DNA of 64,000 nucleotides from Blastococcus aurantiacus. GTDB lineage: Bacteria > Actinomycetota > Actinomycetes > Mycobacteriales > Geodermatophilaceae. How positions within the stretch are numbered: the first letter of the stretch is position 1; every line of letters starts with the position of its first letter. The DNA lies in NCBI RefSeq assembly GCF_900102425.1, contig NZ_FNBT01000009.1:124001-188000 (forward strand), in the 5' to 3' direction. Positions 45,877 through 55,418 of the stretch are shown piece by piece. The translations under genes and the position numbers were made by a program. The notes under the pieces are model-generated. The model was not told where the DNA came from. It did no database searches and worked only from the letters and a program-made list of their open reading frames with translations.

Positions 45877-47040
45877 TCACACGGGCAGGACGAAGGTCCC
45901 CGTCGGTGGGTCGGCCTCGGCCGGCAGGAACAACCGCTGGACGGCGGCGAGCACGCCCTGGGCGATCGAGGCGCGCACCCGGGCGTCGAGCAGGAGCAGC
46001 CGGTCGACCGGGTGCGAGAGGTACCCGCAGTCCAGCCGCACGGCCGGCATCCGGCTCATCCGCAGCAGGTCCCACGTCTTGGCGTGCGACCCCAGGTCGA
46101 GCATGCCGGTGCGGGCGACCACCTCGCGGCGCGCGAGGTTGGCGAACTGCTCGCCGACCGTGGACGACGCCCCCGACCCGGTGCCGTAGTAGTAGCTGGC
46201 CACCCCGCGGGCGTGCTCGGAGGCCTGCGCGTCCACGTGCAGGGAGAGGAACAGGTCGGCGCGGGCGTCGTTGGCGAACGCGGTGCGCTCGGCCGCGGTG
46301 GGGTTCTGGTTGCGGCCGCGGGTCAGGTAGACGGTGGCTCCCGCGGCGGCCAGCCGGCCCTCGATCCGGGAGGCGAGGTCGAACACCAGGTCGGCCTCGG
46401 TGGTCTCGCCGAAGGTGTGGCCGGGATCGCTGCCGCCGTGGCCGGGATCGACGACGATGCGCCGGCTGATCAGGTGCGGGCCGCTGTCGACGAAGGACGC
46501 GCTCTGCCGCAGCAGCTGGGGGCGGCCACCGGTGACCTTGCGGCCCAGCTGACGCAGCGCTCGCAGGGTCGCCGGGCCGCACGTGCCGTCGGAGGTGAGG
46601 CCGTAGTCCCGCTGGAAGGCGCGCAGACCGGTCTCGGTGTCGACGCCGAAGACCCCGTCGACCGGTCCGGCGTCGTAGCCGAGCTCGTGCAGCCGCTCCT
46701 GCAGGTTGATGACGTCGTCCCCGCGGATGGCGCGCTCGGGGTCGTAGCGCAGCAGCCGGTCCCCCAGCGACCAGCGCGCCTCGTTGAGGGCCCGGTAGGT
46801 CTCCTCGCCGACCCGTCCGTCCACCGACAGGCCGCGGTTCTGCTGGAAGTGCCGGACCGCCAGCTCGGTGGTCTCGTCGAACACGGCCGAGTCCAGTGCG
46901 ACGTCGGGCAGCGTGGCCATGGCCTGAGGGGGCCGCGGGGCGGCCGTGCCGTCGAGGTCGGGGAGCAGGCCGAGACTGCGGAGCGCGGTCTGCACGTCCG
47001 CCACGGCGGCTCCACGGTCCCCGAGCGCCAGGATCTGCAT
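45877..47040 (-). CDS. cwlM: CwlM-like N-acetylmuramoyl-L-alanine amidase with two peptidoglycan-binding domains
   Basis: A 387-residue protein: two PG_binding_1 repeats (QILALGDRGAAVADVQTALRSLGLL and DDVINLQERLHELGYDAGPVDGVFG) followed by an Amidase_3 domain with zinc ligands in VVDPGHGGSDPG, the Glu of TTEADLVFDLA, and FLSLHVDA. There is no signal peptide; in mycobacteria cytosolic CwlM is phosphorylated by PknB and then activates MurA, and it also binds FhaA and MurJ. Position after trxB-trxA matches Rv3915. ATG 47040 has GGGAG ahead; ATG 47058 is an alternative. Confidence 0.9.
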   Translation of the reverse strand: MQILALGDRGAAVADVQTALRSLGLLPDLDGTAAPRPPQAMATLPDVALDSAVFDETTELAVRHFQQNRGLSVDGRVGEETYRALNEARWSLGDRLLRYDPERAIRGDDVINLQERLHELGYDAGPVDGVFGVDTETGLRAFQRDYGLTSDGTCGPATLRALRQLGRKVTGGRPQLLRQSASFVDSGPHLISRRIVVDPGHGGSDPGHTFGETTEADLVFDLASRIEGRLAAAGATVYLTRGRNQNPTAAERTAFANDARADLFLSLHVDAQASEHARGVASYYYGTGSGASSTVGEQFANLARREVVARTGMLDLGSHAKTWDLLRMSRMPAVRLDCGYLSHPVDRLLLLDARVRASIAQGVLAAVQRLFLPAEADPPTGTFVLPV

Positions 47041-47119
47041 ACCGCTGTTGGCTCCCATCGTGTCCCGATTGTCGTCCCCGGCGCCCCTCCCGGCCCAGCC
47101 GGGGTCCCCTGGACGACGA

Positions 47120-47153
47120 CGGGTCCACCTGCCCGGGTGGACAGGTGGACCCG
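47120..47153 (-). terminator. Terminator after trxA
   Basis: CGGGTCCACCTG (47120-47131) pairs exactly with 47142-47153 across a 10-base loop, 40 bases past the trxA stop. Confidence 0.75.
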
Positions 47154-47192
47154 TTGTCACGCTGTGTGCCCCTGCCGAGCAGGGGATGTCGC

Positions 47193-47519
47193 TCAGATGT
47201 AGTCGGCGAGGTCGTTCAGGATCGCGCCCTTGGGCTTGGCGCCGATGATGCTCTTCACCGGCTTGCCACCCTGGAACACCGTCATGGTCGGGATCGACAT
47301 GACCTGGTAGTCGCGGGCGATCTGGGGGTTCTCGTCGATGTTCAGCTTGGCGATCGTCAGCTTGTCGCCGTGCTCGGCGGCGATCTCCTCGAGGACGGGG
47401 GCGACCATCTTGCAGGGGCCGCACCACTCCGCCCAGAAGTCGACCAGCACGGGCTTGTCGCTGCCCAGCACATCGCTGGCGAAGCTGGTGTCGGTGACCG
47501 TCACGGTGTTGCCTGCCAT
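47193..47519 (-). CDS. trxA: Thioredoxin
   Basis: A 108-residue disulfide reductant. The active site is WCGPC with C33 and C36, and the cis-proline loop is IPTMTVF. It is reduced by TrxB, encoded 99 bases upstream in the same direction. ATG 47519 follows AAGGAGAAC. Numbered trxC in mycobacteria at this locus. Confidence 0.97.
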   Translation of the reverse strand: MAGNTVTVTDTSFASDVLGSDKPVLVDFWAEWCGPCKMVAPVLEEIAAEHGDKLTIAKLNIDENPQIARDYQVMSIPTMTVFQGGKPVKSIIGAKPKGAILNDLADYI

Positions 47520-47618
47520 CGGTCGTTCTCCTTCTCGTCCACGTGCTCGGGGTCGATCAATGTGGTCCTGCGGGGAGAACCCGCGGAACGGTGGTTCTAT
47601 GCCCGTACGTGGACGGGC

Positions 47619-48629
47619 TCAGCGTTCGTCGAAGGTGTCGGCGAGCCAGCGCTCGGCGTCGATCGCCGCGGCCGCGCCGGTGCCGGCCGAGGTGATCGCC
47701 TGGCGGTAGATGTGGTCGACGACGTCGCCGCACGCGAAGACGCCGTCGATGTTGGTGCGGGTGGTCGGGTGCTCCACCTGGATGTAGCCCTCGTCGTCCA
47801 GCTTGAGCTGGCCGACGAACAGCTCGGTGCGGGGGTCGTGGCCGATCGCCACGAACAGGCCGGACACCGGCAGCGTCTCGGTGCCGCCGGTCGTGGTGTC
47901 GGTGAGCTCGACCGCGGAGACGGTGGACTCGCCCAGCACCTCGGTGACCTGCTTGCCCAGCGCCCATCGGATCTTCTCGTTGTCCTGGGCGCGCTTCTGC
48001 ATGATCTTGGAGGCGCGCAGCTCCTCCCGGCGGTGGACGACGGTCACGCTCTTGGCGAAGCGGGTGAGGAAGGTCGCCTCCTCCATGGCCGAGTCACCAC
48101 CGCCGACGACGACGATGTCCTGGTCGCGGAAGAAGAAGCCGTCACAGGTGGCACAGGCCGAGACGCCGCGGCCCAGCAGGCGCTGCTCGTTCTCCAGGCC
48201 CAGGTACCGGTACTTCGAGCCGGTCGCGACGATGACCGCGTGCGCGCGGTGCACCTCGTCGCCGACCTTCACGATCTTCGGGGTCGCGGTGAGGTCGACC
48301 TCGGTGACGTCGCGCGGCACCAGTTCCGCACCGAACTTCTCTGCCTGGGTGCGCATGTCGTCCATGAGCTGTGGGCCCTGGATGCCGGCCGGGAAGCCGG
48401 GGAAGTTCTCCACCTCGGTGGTGGTCATCAGGGCGCCGCCGAACTGGGAGCCCTCGAACACCAGCGGGTGCAGGTTGGCCCGGGCCGCGTACGTGGCGGC
48501 GGTGTAGCCCGCGGGGCCGGACCCGATGATGATCAGGTCGCGGATGCCGTCGTGCTCGGCCGGCGGGATCACCGGATCGACGATCTCCTCCGTCGTCACC
48601 GCAGGGCCAGGGGTCGGGAAGTCACTCAC
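47619..48629 (-). CDS. trxB: Thioredoxin reductase
   Basis: A 336-residue FAD enzyme that passes electrons from NADPH to thioredoxin. FAD motif [18 protein letters not shown], redox pair in [12 protein letters not shown] (near residue 157), NADPH motif [16 protein letters not shown] and the final [27 protein letters not shown] are all present. An extra N-terminus of about 30 residues follows from GTG 48629; a -10 (TACGAT, 48651-48646) sits just ahead, leaving a very short leader with no clear ribosome site. Confidence 0.95.
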   Translation of the reverse strand: MSDFPTPGPAVTTEEIVDPVIPPAEHDGIRDLIIIGSGPAGYTAATYAARANLHPLVFEGSQFGGALMTTTEVENFPGFPAGIQGPQLMDDMRTQAEKFGAELVPRDVTEVDLTATPKIVKVGDEVHRAHAVIVATGSKYRYLGLENEQRLLGRGVSACATCDGFFFRDQDIVVVGGGDSAMEEATFLTRFAKSVTVVHRREELRASKIMQKRAQDNEKIRWALGKQVTEVLGESTVSAVELTDTTTGGTETLPVSGLFVAIGHDPRTELFVGQLKLDDEGYIQVEHPTTRTNIDGVFACGDVVDHIYRQAITSAGTGAAAAIDAERWLADTFDER

Positions 48630-48680
48630 GGGCGGCACAACGAGGATCGTAGGGGCGGCATTCCCCCGCCGCCGCCGGGT

Positions 48681-48741
48681 GGCCCCGTCCAGAGGCCCGC
48701 CGCGAGCGTGCGAGCGCTGGGGGGCTTCCGGGGATCCTTCG
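48681..48741 (-). repeat. 3'-end palindromic intergenic element, copy 4
   Basis: Begins GGCCCCGTCCAGAGGCCCGC, keeps the core CCGCCGCGAGCGTGCGAGC and ends CGGGGATCCTTC at the pseudokinase stop. Arms GGCCCCG and CGGGGATCC are largely complementary. Confidence 0.65.
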
Positions 48742-50403
48742 TCAGCCGGCTGCCTGGGCGGTGAACTCGCCGATCTGGGCGGCGAAACCGTCGCCGCCCT
48801 CCACCAGGCCGGTGACCCAGAGCAACACGTACCGGGCCTGCACGGGCTCCTGGAACGCCACCTCGGTGGTATCCTCCAGCGTCGCCGAGGACGCGACCTG
48901 GAAGCCCTCCAGCGAGCCGGCGGCCGTCTCGGCGGTCCGGATCTCGACGGTGGCGCCCGGGGTGGGCGTGGCCACGGTGACGCCGCCCAGCTGCTGGGAG
49001 CTGCCGAGGTCATACACGATGCCGACGCCGGGCTTGAGGTTGCCGAAGGCCGGCGAACCCCGGTAGTTCAGCGTCGACCACGTCGTCGCGGGGTCCCCGT
49101 CGAAGGTGAACTGCACGTCGCCGTCGTTCTCCGGCTCGCCGTCGCCCTCGGGGTCGAAGATCTCCGCGCCCTGCACGGCCACGTCGGGGCCGGCCGGCGC
49201 GGCGCCCTCACCGGTGGGCGCACCGGCGGTCGGCACGGTGATCGACGGGGTCGAGTCGTCGTCGACGGAGCCGGCGACCGACAGCAGGCTGGTGCCCACC
49301 CACCAGGCCAGCGCCACGACCACGAGCAGGGCGAGCAGCGGCAGGCCGATGACGAGCAGCTTGTGGCGGCCGGCACCGTCCTGGTCGTCGTCGAGGGACG
49401 TGGAGCCGGTCGGGGGCCCGGTGTACAGGTCGTCGGGCAGCGGCGACGACCCGCCGTCCACGGACGGCCCGGAGCCGTTGCCGGCGTAGGCGCCGCCGAC
49501 AGGGACGACGGTGGCCGCATTCACGGTGTCGCCGCCCCGGACGGCCGGGGAGACCGCGGGGCGGGCGGGCGGGACCGGCGGCATGGTGTCGGGGTCGAGG
49601 CGGACGGGTGCCTCGGCGCGCTGGCGGTCCGCGCGGTGGCTCTCGTTGCGGTCGGCGCGGGAGCTGCTGCCCGTCGAGGGCCGGCTGCGCGGGCGCTCGG
49701 CCAGGATCGCGGCCATGGCGGCCACGCTGGACAGCGCGTGGCCCGGCTCGGTGGAGCGGGCCCGCCGGGCCAGCGCCACGAGGTCGGAGGGGCCGGTCAG
49801 CGGCCGCGGCTCGGCCTCGCCAGGTCGCAGGCCGGTGAGGCACACCTCGAGCAGGCCGCCCAGCGCCGCGACGTCGCCGTCGATGGTGCCGCTCGCCGCG
49901 GGCACCCCGCGCAGGCCCACCAGGCCGTTGGGGCGCAGCACGACGTTCTCGGGGGTGAGCCCACCGACGGCCAGCCCGACGCGGTGCGCCTCGGCGACCC
50001 CGTCGGCGAGGCGGCGCAGCACGGTGCGGACCTCGCGCTCGGGCAGCGGACCCTGGGCCAACCGGTCGGACAGCGCCTCGCCGTCGATCCACTCGTTGAC
50101 GACGTAGGCCGCTCCGCCGGGGACGGCGGTGTCACCCTCGGTGGCCACGCTGCCCTCGGACGCGTCGTAGACCATCGCCAGCGCGGGGGTGGCGAGGCCA
50201 CCGGCGGTCAGGGCGCGGGTGATCCAGGCGTGGGCGGCCGGGCCCGCGGGGGTGTGCACGCGGACGGCGACGTCGCGGTTGAGGATCCGGTCCTTGGCCC
50301 GCCAGGTCTGGATGACGCCGGTCTCGGTCTGCTCGTCGGGACCCACCTGGTCCAGTGGCCGGTAGCGCTCCGGGAGGCCGGTGACCGTGGACGTCATCGA
50401 CAC
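48742..50403 (-). CDS. MviN-type pseudokinase with extracellular sugar-binding-like domain
   Basis: A 553-residue protein. Residues 1-260 have a kinase-like fold ([37 protein letters not shown]) whose catalytic loop HRDxxPEN is replaced by [10 protein letters not shown] and whose DFG is replaced by VGLRGVP, so it should not phosphorylate. A disordered linker, a membrane helix ([22 protein letters not shown]) and a discoidin/NPCBM-like outer domain with [13 protein letters not shown] and [17 protein letters not shown] follow. In M. tuberculosis these parts are the second half of MviN, bound by FhaA when phosphorylated. GTG 50403, with AGGAGG six bases upstream, is preferred to ATG 50397. Confidence 0.88.
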   Translation of the reverse strand: MSMTSTVTGLPERYRPLDQVGPDEQTETGVIQTWRAKDRILNRDVAVRVHTPAGPAAHAWITRALTAGGLATPALAMVYDASEGSVATEGDTAVPGGAAYVVNEWIDGEALSDRLAQGPLPEREVRTVLRRLADGVAEAHRVGLAVGGLTPENVVLRPNGLVGLRGVPAASGTIDGDVAALGGLLEVCLTGLRPGEAEPRPLTGPSDLVALARRARSTEPGHALSSVAAMAAILAERPRSRPSTGSSSRADRNESHRADRQRAEAPVRLDPDTMPPVPPARPAVSPAVRGGDTVNAATVVPVGGAYAGNGSGPSVDGGSSPLPDDLYTGPPTGSTSLDDDQDGAGRHKLLVIGLPLLALLVVVALAWWVGTSLLSVAGSVDDDSTPSITVPTAGAPTGEGAAPAGPDVAVQGAEIFDPEGDGEPENDGDVQFTFDGDPATTWSTLNYRGSPAFGNLKPGVGIVYDLGSSQQLGGVTVATPTPGATVEIRTAETAAGSLEGFQVASSATLEDTTEVAFQEPVQARYVLLWVTGLVEGGDGFAAQIGEFTAQAAG

Positions 50404-50479
50404 TGTCGACCTCCTGTCCTGCTCGGGCCGCCGGCGCGTTCGCACCGGCGCGGGCACCGCGTCCCGTCGGGGGATCGGG

Positions 50480-52513
50480 TCATCCGCGCCGGACGCGGGA
50501 CCTGACGGCTGCCAGGGGCTCGCGGATCTCCGGGACGCGGGCGACCACGAGACCTGCGAGAGCCGCGGCGCCGATGACCACGGTACCGAGGAGCACCCGG
50601 CCGAGCGACCCTGCGGTCGACGATCCGAGCAGGTCGTCGGTCACGATCAGGACAAGCTGGCCCAGCAGGCCCGCGACCAGCGCCACCGCGGCCACCCGTG
50701 CGACCTGCAGGAGCGTCGTGCGCGTCTGCAGCGCACCCAGCCTCCGGCGCAGCGCCAGGTCCCCGAGGACCCACCCGGCCAGGTAGGTGGTGCTGGTGGC
50801 GAGCATCAGACCGGCCACGACGTGCTCGGGCTCGACGACCACCGGGACGAGCAGCAGCAGGGGCACGCGGACGGCCACCATGCCGAGCTGGATGAGCGTC
50901 GGCGTCCGGGCGTCCTTCATGGCGTAGAAGACGCGCAGTTGCAGCAGGGTGACGGCCATGGGCAGCAGCCCGAAGGCGCCGACCGCCAGCGCGGTGCCGA
51001 TGGCCTCCGCCTGCTCCACGGACGTGTTGCCGCGGGCGAAGGCGACGATGCCCAGCGACGGGCCGAGCACGGTGAGCACGGCGGCGACGGGCAGCAGGCC
51101 CAGCGCCGACAGCCGGGTGCCCAGTGACAGGTCGGAGACGACCCCCTCGACGTCGTGCCGCGAGGCCGCCCGGCTCATCCGGGGCACGAGCGCGGTCAGC
51201 AGCGCCACGCCGATGACCCCGTAGGGCATCTGGAACAGCAGGCTGGCGTTGGCGAAGCCCAGGGAGCCGATGGCGTCCGGGCCCTGCGCCTGGTTCGCCA
51301 GGCGGGTCGCCACGACGACGCCGACCTGGCTGATCGCGACGTAGCCGATCACCCAGAGCCCCAGGGTCCCCGCCTCGCGCAGCCCGGTGTCCCGGAGCCC
51401 CCAGCGCGGGCGAAGCGGTACGCCGACCTTCCGCAGCAGGGGCAGAAGTACCAGCGCCTGCACCGCGATGCCCAGGGTGGTGCCGATCCCGAGCAGCCAC
51501 ACCTGCACGGGCGTGATCGTGACGGGACTGAGGTCCCCGGGCCCCCCGGCGGCGAGGAAGAGCAGCCCCGTGGCGATGACGACGACGTTGTTCAGCACCG
51601 GCGCCCACGCGGGTGGGCCGAAGACCCCGCGCGAGTTGAGGATCGCCTGGGCGAGCGCACCGATGCCGTAGAAGACGATCTCGACCAGCAGGATGCGCGC
51701 CAGCCAGACGGCCAGCTCCATCTGCTCGGGATCCTTGTCGATCCCGTAGATCCGGGTCAGCAGCGGAGCGGCGAGCACGGCCAGGCCCGTGACGACGACG
51801 AGTCCGGCGACGGCGATGGTGCTCAGCCGCTGCGCATAGGCGGTGCCGCCGTCCCGGTCGCGCTCCTGGGCGTGCACCAGCAGCGGCACGACGACGGAGG
51901 CCAGCACGCCGCCGAGCAGCAGCTCGTAGACGATGTTGGGGAGCGTGTTCGCGGTGTTGTAGGCGTCTCCGACCGCGGCGACGCCCAGCGCGGCGACGAG
52001 CACCATGCTGCGCAGGAGACCGGTGATGCGGGAGACGAGCGTGGCCACGGCCATGGTGCCGGCCGCGCGCAGGATGCCCCCGCTGGCGCCGGGGGTGCCC
52101 TCGCGCTGCTCGACGTCGTCGTCGGTGTCGGCGACCGTCCTCGGCACCGGCGGCAGCACCGGCATCGGGAAGACCTGGGTCTCGTCCGCGGCGGGGACCC
52201 AGCGGTTGCGCAGCGGCGGCAGGGGCGGCAGGGGTCGCGCCGACGGTCGGCGGGCGCGGTCCGGCTCGGGCAGGGGCGGGGTCGGCGCCTGGGGCCGCTC
52301 GGAACTCGCGCCGTCGCGCCGCCGGACCGGCGGGGGAACCGGGGGCAGCGGGGGGCGGCCGTCCTCGGGCGCGGCGAAGGCCGCGCCCTCGGGCGGCGTC
52401 GCCCGGTAGGGCGGGGGCGGCAGCCGCCGGCCACGGGGTGGCGAGGGCGGGTCATGGGGCGGCCGGGGTGCCTCGGGGGTCACCCGCTGCTCGTCGTCGG
52501 GGACCGCGCTCAC
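50480..52513 (-). CDS. murJ: Lipid II flippase MurJ (MviN)
   Basis: A 677-residue MOP-family transporter with about 14 membrane helices that moves lipid II across the membrane. The core starts at ILRAAGTMAVATLVSRITGLLRS, the family signature, with NTANTLPNIVYELLLGGVLASVVVPLL following. The first 140 residues are a proline- and arginine-rich disordered leader. Unlike mycobacterial MviN it ends right after the transport domain (AAVRSRVRRG); the pseudokinase is a separate gene 76 bases on. GTG 52513 overlaps the DUF6049 stop. Confidence 0.95.
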   Translation of the reverse strand: MSAVPDDEQRVTPEAPRPPHDPPSPPRGRRLPPPPYRATPPEGAAFAAPEDGRPPLPPVPPPVRRRDGASSERPQAPTPPLPEPDRARRPSARPLPPLPPLRNRWVPAADETQVFPMPVLPPVPRTVADTDDDVEQREGTPGASGGILRAAGTMAVATLVSRITGLLRSMVLVAALGVAAVGDAYNTANTLPNIVYELLLGGVLASVVVPLLVHAQERDRDGGTAYAQRLSTIAVAGLVVVTGLAVLAAPLLTRIYGIDKDPEQMELAVWLARILLVEIVFYGIGALAQAILNSRGVFGPPAWAPVLNNVVVIATGLLFLAAGGPGDLSPVTITPVQVWLLGIGTTLGIAVQALVLLPLLRKVGVPLRPRWGLRDTGLREAGTLGLWVIGYVAISQVGVVVATRLANQAQGPDAIGSLGFANASLLFQMPYGVIGVALLTALVPRMSRAASRHDVEGVVSDLSLGTRLSALGLLPVAAVLTVLGPSLGIVAFARGNTSVEQAEAIGTALAVGAFGLLPMAVTLLQLRVFYAMKDARTPTLIQLGMVAVRVPLLLLVPVVVEPEHVVAGLMLATSTTYLAGWVLGDLALRRRLGALQTRTTLLQVARVAAVALVAGLLGQLVLIVTDDLLGSSTAGSLGRVLLGTVVIGAAALAGLVVARVPEIREPLAAVRSRVRRG

Positions 52514-54903
52514 ACCGGGCTCCGGGTCGGCGCGGGCAGGGGCGAGCCGTCCGGGCCCAGCGGCGGGCCGCCGGCGTCGGGGACGGAGCCGCGGGCGCGG
52601 CGGCGCAGTACGAAGTGCACCAGCCGGCGCAGGAACAGCAGCGCCAGCAGCGCCGCCGCCCCGATCGTGATGATGAGGGAGATCGGCCCGTAGGCGGTGC
52701 TGCGCACCTGCATCTCGACCCGTTCGCCCAGCGTGCTGCCGCCCGGCGTCACCAGCGTGGCTGTGACGGCGAAGCCACCGGACTGGCGCAGCGAGGTGGG
52801 CACCTGCAGCACCGTCCGCGACCCGGGGGCCAGCACCTGGACGCCGATGTCGCCGACGGAGAACCCGCGGGTGTTGCGGGCCCGCACCTCGGGCAGCACC
52901 CGAACGGCGAAGGGCAGGTCGTTGCGCACCGTGAGCACGAGCGGGGCGTCGGTCGAGGCGAGCGTGTAGGTCCCGTCGGCCGGCGCGAGCAGGGTCACGC
53001 GGTCGCGCAGGCGCTCGGTGGCGTCGTCGAGGTCGGCGGCGGCGTCGCGCAGACCCGCCGGGTCGGTACGCCAGGCCACCGAGGTGGCGCGGGCCGTGGC
53101 CGCGTCGAGCGCCTGGAGGGCGGTGCCGGCGTCGCCCGCGACCGCGCCCGCGAGGTCGTCGCGCGAGGCCACGGCGTCCGCGACGCCCGCCAGCCCCTCG
53201 GCGTCCAGGCGCACCTGGTCGGCCGGCTCCACCAGCTCGCCGTCCTCGCTGCGCGGGCCGTCGGCCAGCGACGCCAGGGTGGCAGGACGGAGCCAGGAGG
53301 GCAGCGCCGCGGTGTCGGCCATCATCGCGCCGGCGCCGTCGGGTCCGGCGTCGACCTCTCGAGGCGCGGTCACCAGCACGGTCTGCTCCGAGCCGGGCGG
53401 GGCCTGGGCGGTGAGGACGGCGAGCTCGGCCAGGTACCGCTGCTGGGCCAGGCGCGGGCCCCCCTCGGCCTGCTCGGCGCCGGCGACCACCTCGCTGAGC
53501 CGGGAGTCGGCGACGAGGGCGTCCACCGGGCCGTCCGCCGTCCTCACCGTGACCGGGACGGCCGCGGTCGGGTCCTGCAGCCCGACGGCCGAATCACCCG
53601 TGGTCAGCGCGCCGGGGGCCAGCACCACCTCGTCGATGCCACCGTCGGCGAGCCGGGCCAGGGTCGAGCCGCGCAGCGTCCCGCCCGGCGCCCAGGCGAC
53701 GTCGGTCCTCGGCTCGACGTCGAGGGCGTCGGCGAGGATGCGCGCCCCGGCGCCGTCCTCGAAGGCCGGGACCTCCTCTGCGGGGACGTCGGACCCCTCC
53801 GTCGGGGTGGCCGTCTCGCCCGCCGCGGTGTCGATCGGCGATCCCGGCGGGTCCTGGGCGGTGCCGGCGGGCGTGCCGGGCAGGCTGCGGGTCACGACGT
53901 CGCCCAGGCCGGCGGCATCCAGCGCGTCGGCGTCCACGTCCCCGTAGGGCAGCGCGACGACGGGGTGGACGGCGGCGACCGCGCGCAGGCGCTCCAGGAA
54001 GGCCGCCGCCGCGTCGGTCCCCGCCCCCTGCTTCCCCGCCACCTCGTACGGGCCGGCCGCCATGAGCTGCAGCTCCTCGACCAGGGCGGGGTCGATCGCG
54101 AGGGTGACCGGGAGGGTGGGCTCCCCGCTGCCGCCCCGCAGCCGCTCGATGACGCCCAGCGCGCGGTCGAGGCGCCCTTCGTCGGAGACCGATCCGGCCA
54201 GCTCGTCGTCGGCGAACCGGCCCGAGGCGTTGCGGTGGGTGCGCTCGGTCAGCGGCCACAGCCACGCCACGGCCGTCCTGGCTGCGGGGACCAGGGGCTG
54301 CTGGATGACGTAGGTGGACAGCTCGCCCACGCGGCGGGTGTCGCCGTCGATCGAGCCGTTGACGTTGAGCAGCACCGGGAAGACGCCATCGCGGTCCAGG
54401 CGGAGCTCGGCGGAGTCCACGGTGTACGTGAAGCTCAGGTCCCCACCGGCGTCGAGGCGCTCGGGGACGGGCTGGAAGGGGAGCAGCACGCTGGACGCCG
54501 GATCGGGGTCCGCGCCGTCGGCCGCCAGGTCCGCGCGGCTGATCAGCGCGTCGCCCCGCTGCAGCCGCACGTTGAGCTCGTCGATCGGGACGGTTCCGGT
54601 GTTGGTGAGCGTCATCGTGACGGTGATCAGGGAGCCGGGGGTCACCGTGCGCGGCTCGAAGCGGCTCACCTCGATCCGCACCGGGCGCTCGGGATCGCTG
54701 GCGTCGTCCGCGGGGTCGGCCGCGAGGAGCGGCTGGGCGGGAGGAGCCGGTGCGGCGGAGGCGGGCGGCGCGAGGGGCGCGACCGTCGCCAGCAGCACGG
54801 AGAGCAGGGCGGCGCGCAGCGACGCCCTCCGTGCGCCGTGCCGGACGGGGCCGACGGCGGCGGCGGGGCGGCCACCGGCGCCACCGGCGGCCGACCGGGT
54901 CAC
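52510..54903 (-). CDS. DUF6049 family secreted, membrane-anchored protein
   Basis: A 797-residue envelope protein with an N-terminal signal sequence ([25 protein letters not shown]), a large outer region with beta-sandwich features ([29 protein letters not shown]), and one C-terminal membrane helix ([20 protein letters not shown]) before a basic tail. It corresponds to Rv3909 and always precedes murJ. Function is unknown; overlap by GTGA with mutT and murJ suggests work in lipid II export or its control. Confidence 0.9.
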   Translation of the reverse strand: MTRSAAGGAGGRPAAAVGPVRHGARRASLRAALLSVLLATVAPLAPPASAAPAPPAQPLLAADPADDASDPERPVRIEVSRFEPRTVTPGSLITVTMTLTNTGTVPIDELNVRLQRGDALISRADLAADGADPDPASSVLLPFQPVPERLDAGGDLSFTYTVDSAELRLDRDGVFPVLLNVNGSIDGDTRRVGELSTYVIQQPLVPAARTAVAWLWPLTERTHRNASGRFADDELAGSVSDEGRLDRALGVIERLRGGSGEPTLPVTLAIDPALVEELQLMAAGPYEVAGKQGAGTDAAAAFLERLRAVAAVHPVVALPYGDVDADALDAAGLGDVVTRSLPGTPAGTAQDPPGSPIDTAAGETATPTEGSDVPAEEVPAFEDGAGARILADALDVEPRTDVAWAPGGTLRGSTLARLADGGIDEVVLAPGALTTGDSAVGLQDPTAAVPVTVRTADGPVDALVADSRLSEVVAGAEQAEGGPRLAQQRYLAELAVLTAQAPPGSEQTVLVTAPREVDAGPDGAGAMMADTAALPSWLRPATLASLADGPRSEDGELVEPADQVRLDAEGLAGVADAVASRDDLAGAVAGDAGTALQALDAATARATSVAWRTDPAGLRDAAADLDDATERLRDRVTLLAPADGTYTLASTDAPLVLTVRNDLPFAVRVLPEVRARNTRGFSVGDIGVQVLAPGSRTVLQVPTSLRQSGGFAVTATLVTPGGSTLGERVEMQVRSTAYGPISLIITIGAAALLALLFLRRLVHFVLRRRARGSVPDAGGPPLGPDGSPLPAPTRSPV

Positions 54904-55376
54904 GCGGTGTCGGCCAGCAGCCCGGGCGCACGCTCGACGAGGGCACGTTCGTCGGCGTAGGCGAGCCGGCCGCTGAGCTCGTCCAACGGCACCCAGGCCA
55001 CCTCGGTCACCTCGATGTCGGCGTCGGAGAGGGCGCCGCCGACGGCGCGGAGGAGGAAGTGGTGCACGGTCTTGTGCACGCGACGCCCGTCGGCGACGAA
55101 CCAGAAGTCGATGATGCCGAGCGGTGCGACGACCTCGCCGATGATCCCGGTCTCCTCCGCGACCTCGCGGACCGCGGTGTCCTCGGGCGTCTCCCCGGCC
55201 TCGATGTGGCCCTTGGGCAGCGACCACAGCAGGCGGCCGCGCCGGTCGGTGCGCCCGATGAGGGCGGCGCGGGGGCCGTGCACGCCGTCGTCGGCGACCA
55301 CCAGGCCCCCGGCGGACGTCTCGTCGACCCGACGCAACCGGCGGCCGGGGCGCGCTCGTCCGCCGGTCCCAGCCAT
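54900..55376 (-). CDS. NUDIX hydrolase (MutT-like)
   Basis: A 158-residue hydrolase with a complete Nudix box [22 protein letters not shown] that binds Mg and nucleoside diphosphate-linked substrates. It begins with a basic leader and SAGGLVVAD. It equals Rv3908 (mutT4) by position, but the true substrate is unknown. ATG 55376 lies six bases after a -10 (TACCCT) and seems leaderless. It is first gene of mutT-DUF6049-murJ, each overlapping the next. Confidence 0.92.
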   Translation of the reverse strand: MAGTGGRARPGRRLRRVDETSAGGLVVADDGVHGPRAALIGRTDRRGRLLWSLPKGHIEAGETPEDTAVREVAEETGIIGEVVAPLGIIDFWFVADGRRVHKTVHHFLLRAVGGALSDADIEVTEVAWVPLDELSGRLAYADERALVERAPGLLADTA

Positions 55377-55382
55377 GCCAGG

Positions 55383-55410
55383 AGGGTAGCGCGACCGGCG
55401 GCACTACTCT
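55383..55410. promoter_or_regulatory. Divergent leaderless promoters of mutT and pcnA
   Basis: Minus-strand TACCCT (55388-55383) lies six bases before the mutT ATG, and plus-strand TACTCT (55405-55410) eight bases before the pcnA GTG. Neither gene has a convincing ribosome site. Confidence 0.55.
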
Positions 55411-55418
55411 GGCTGGTC

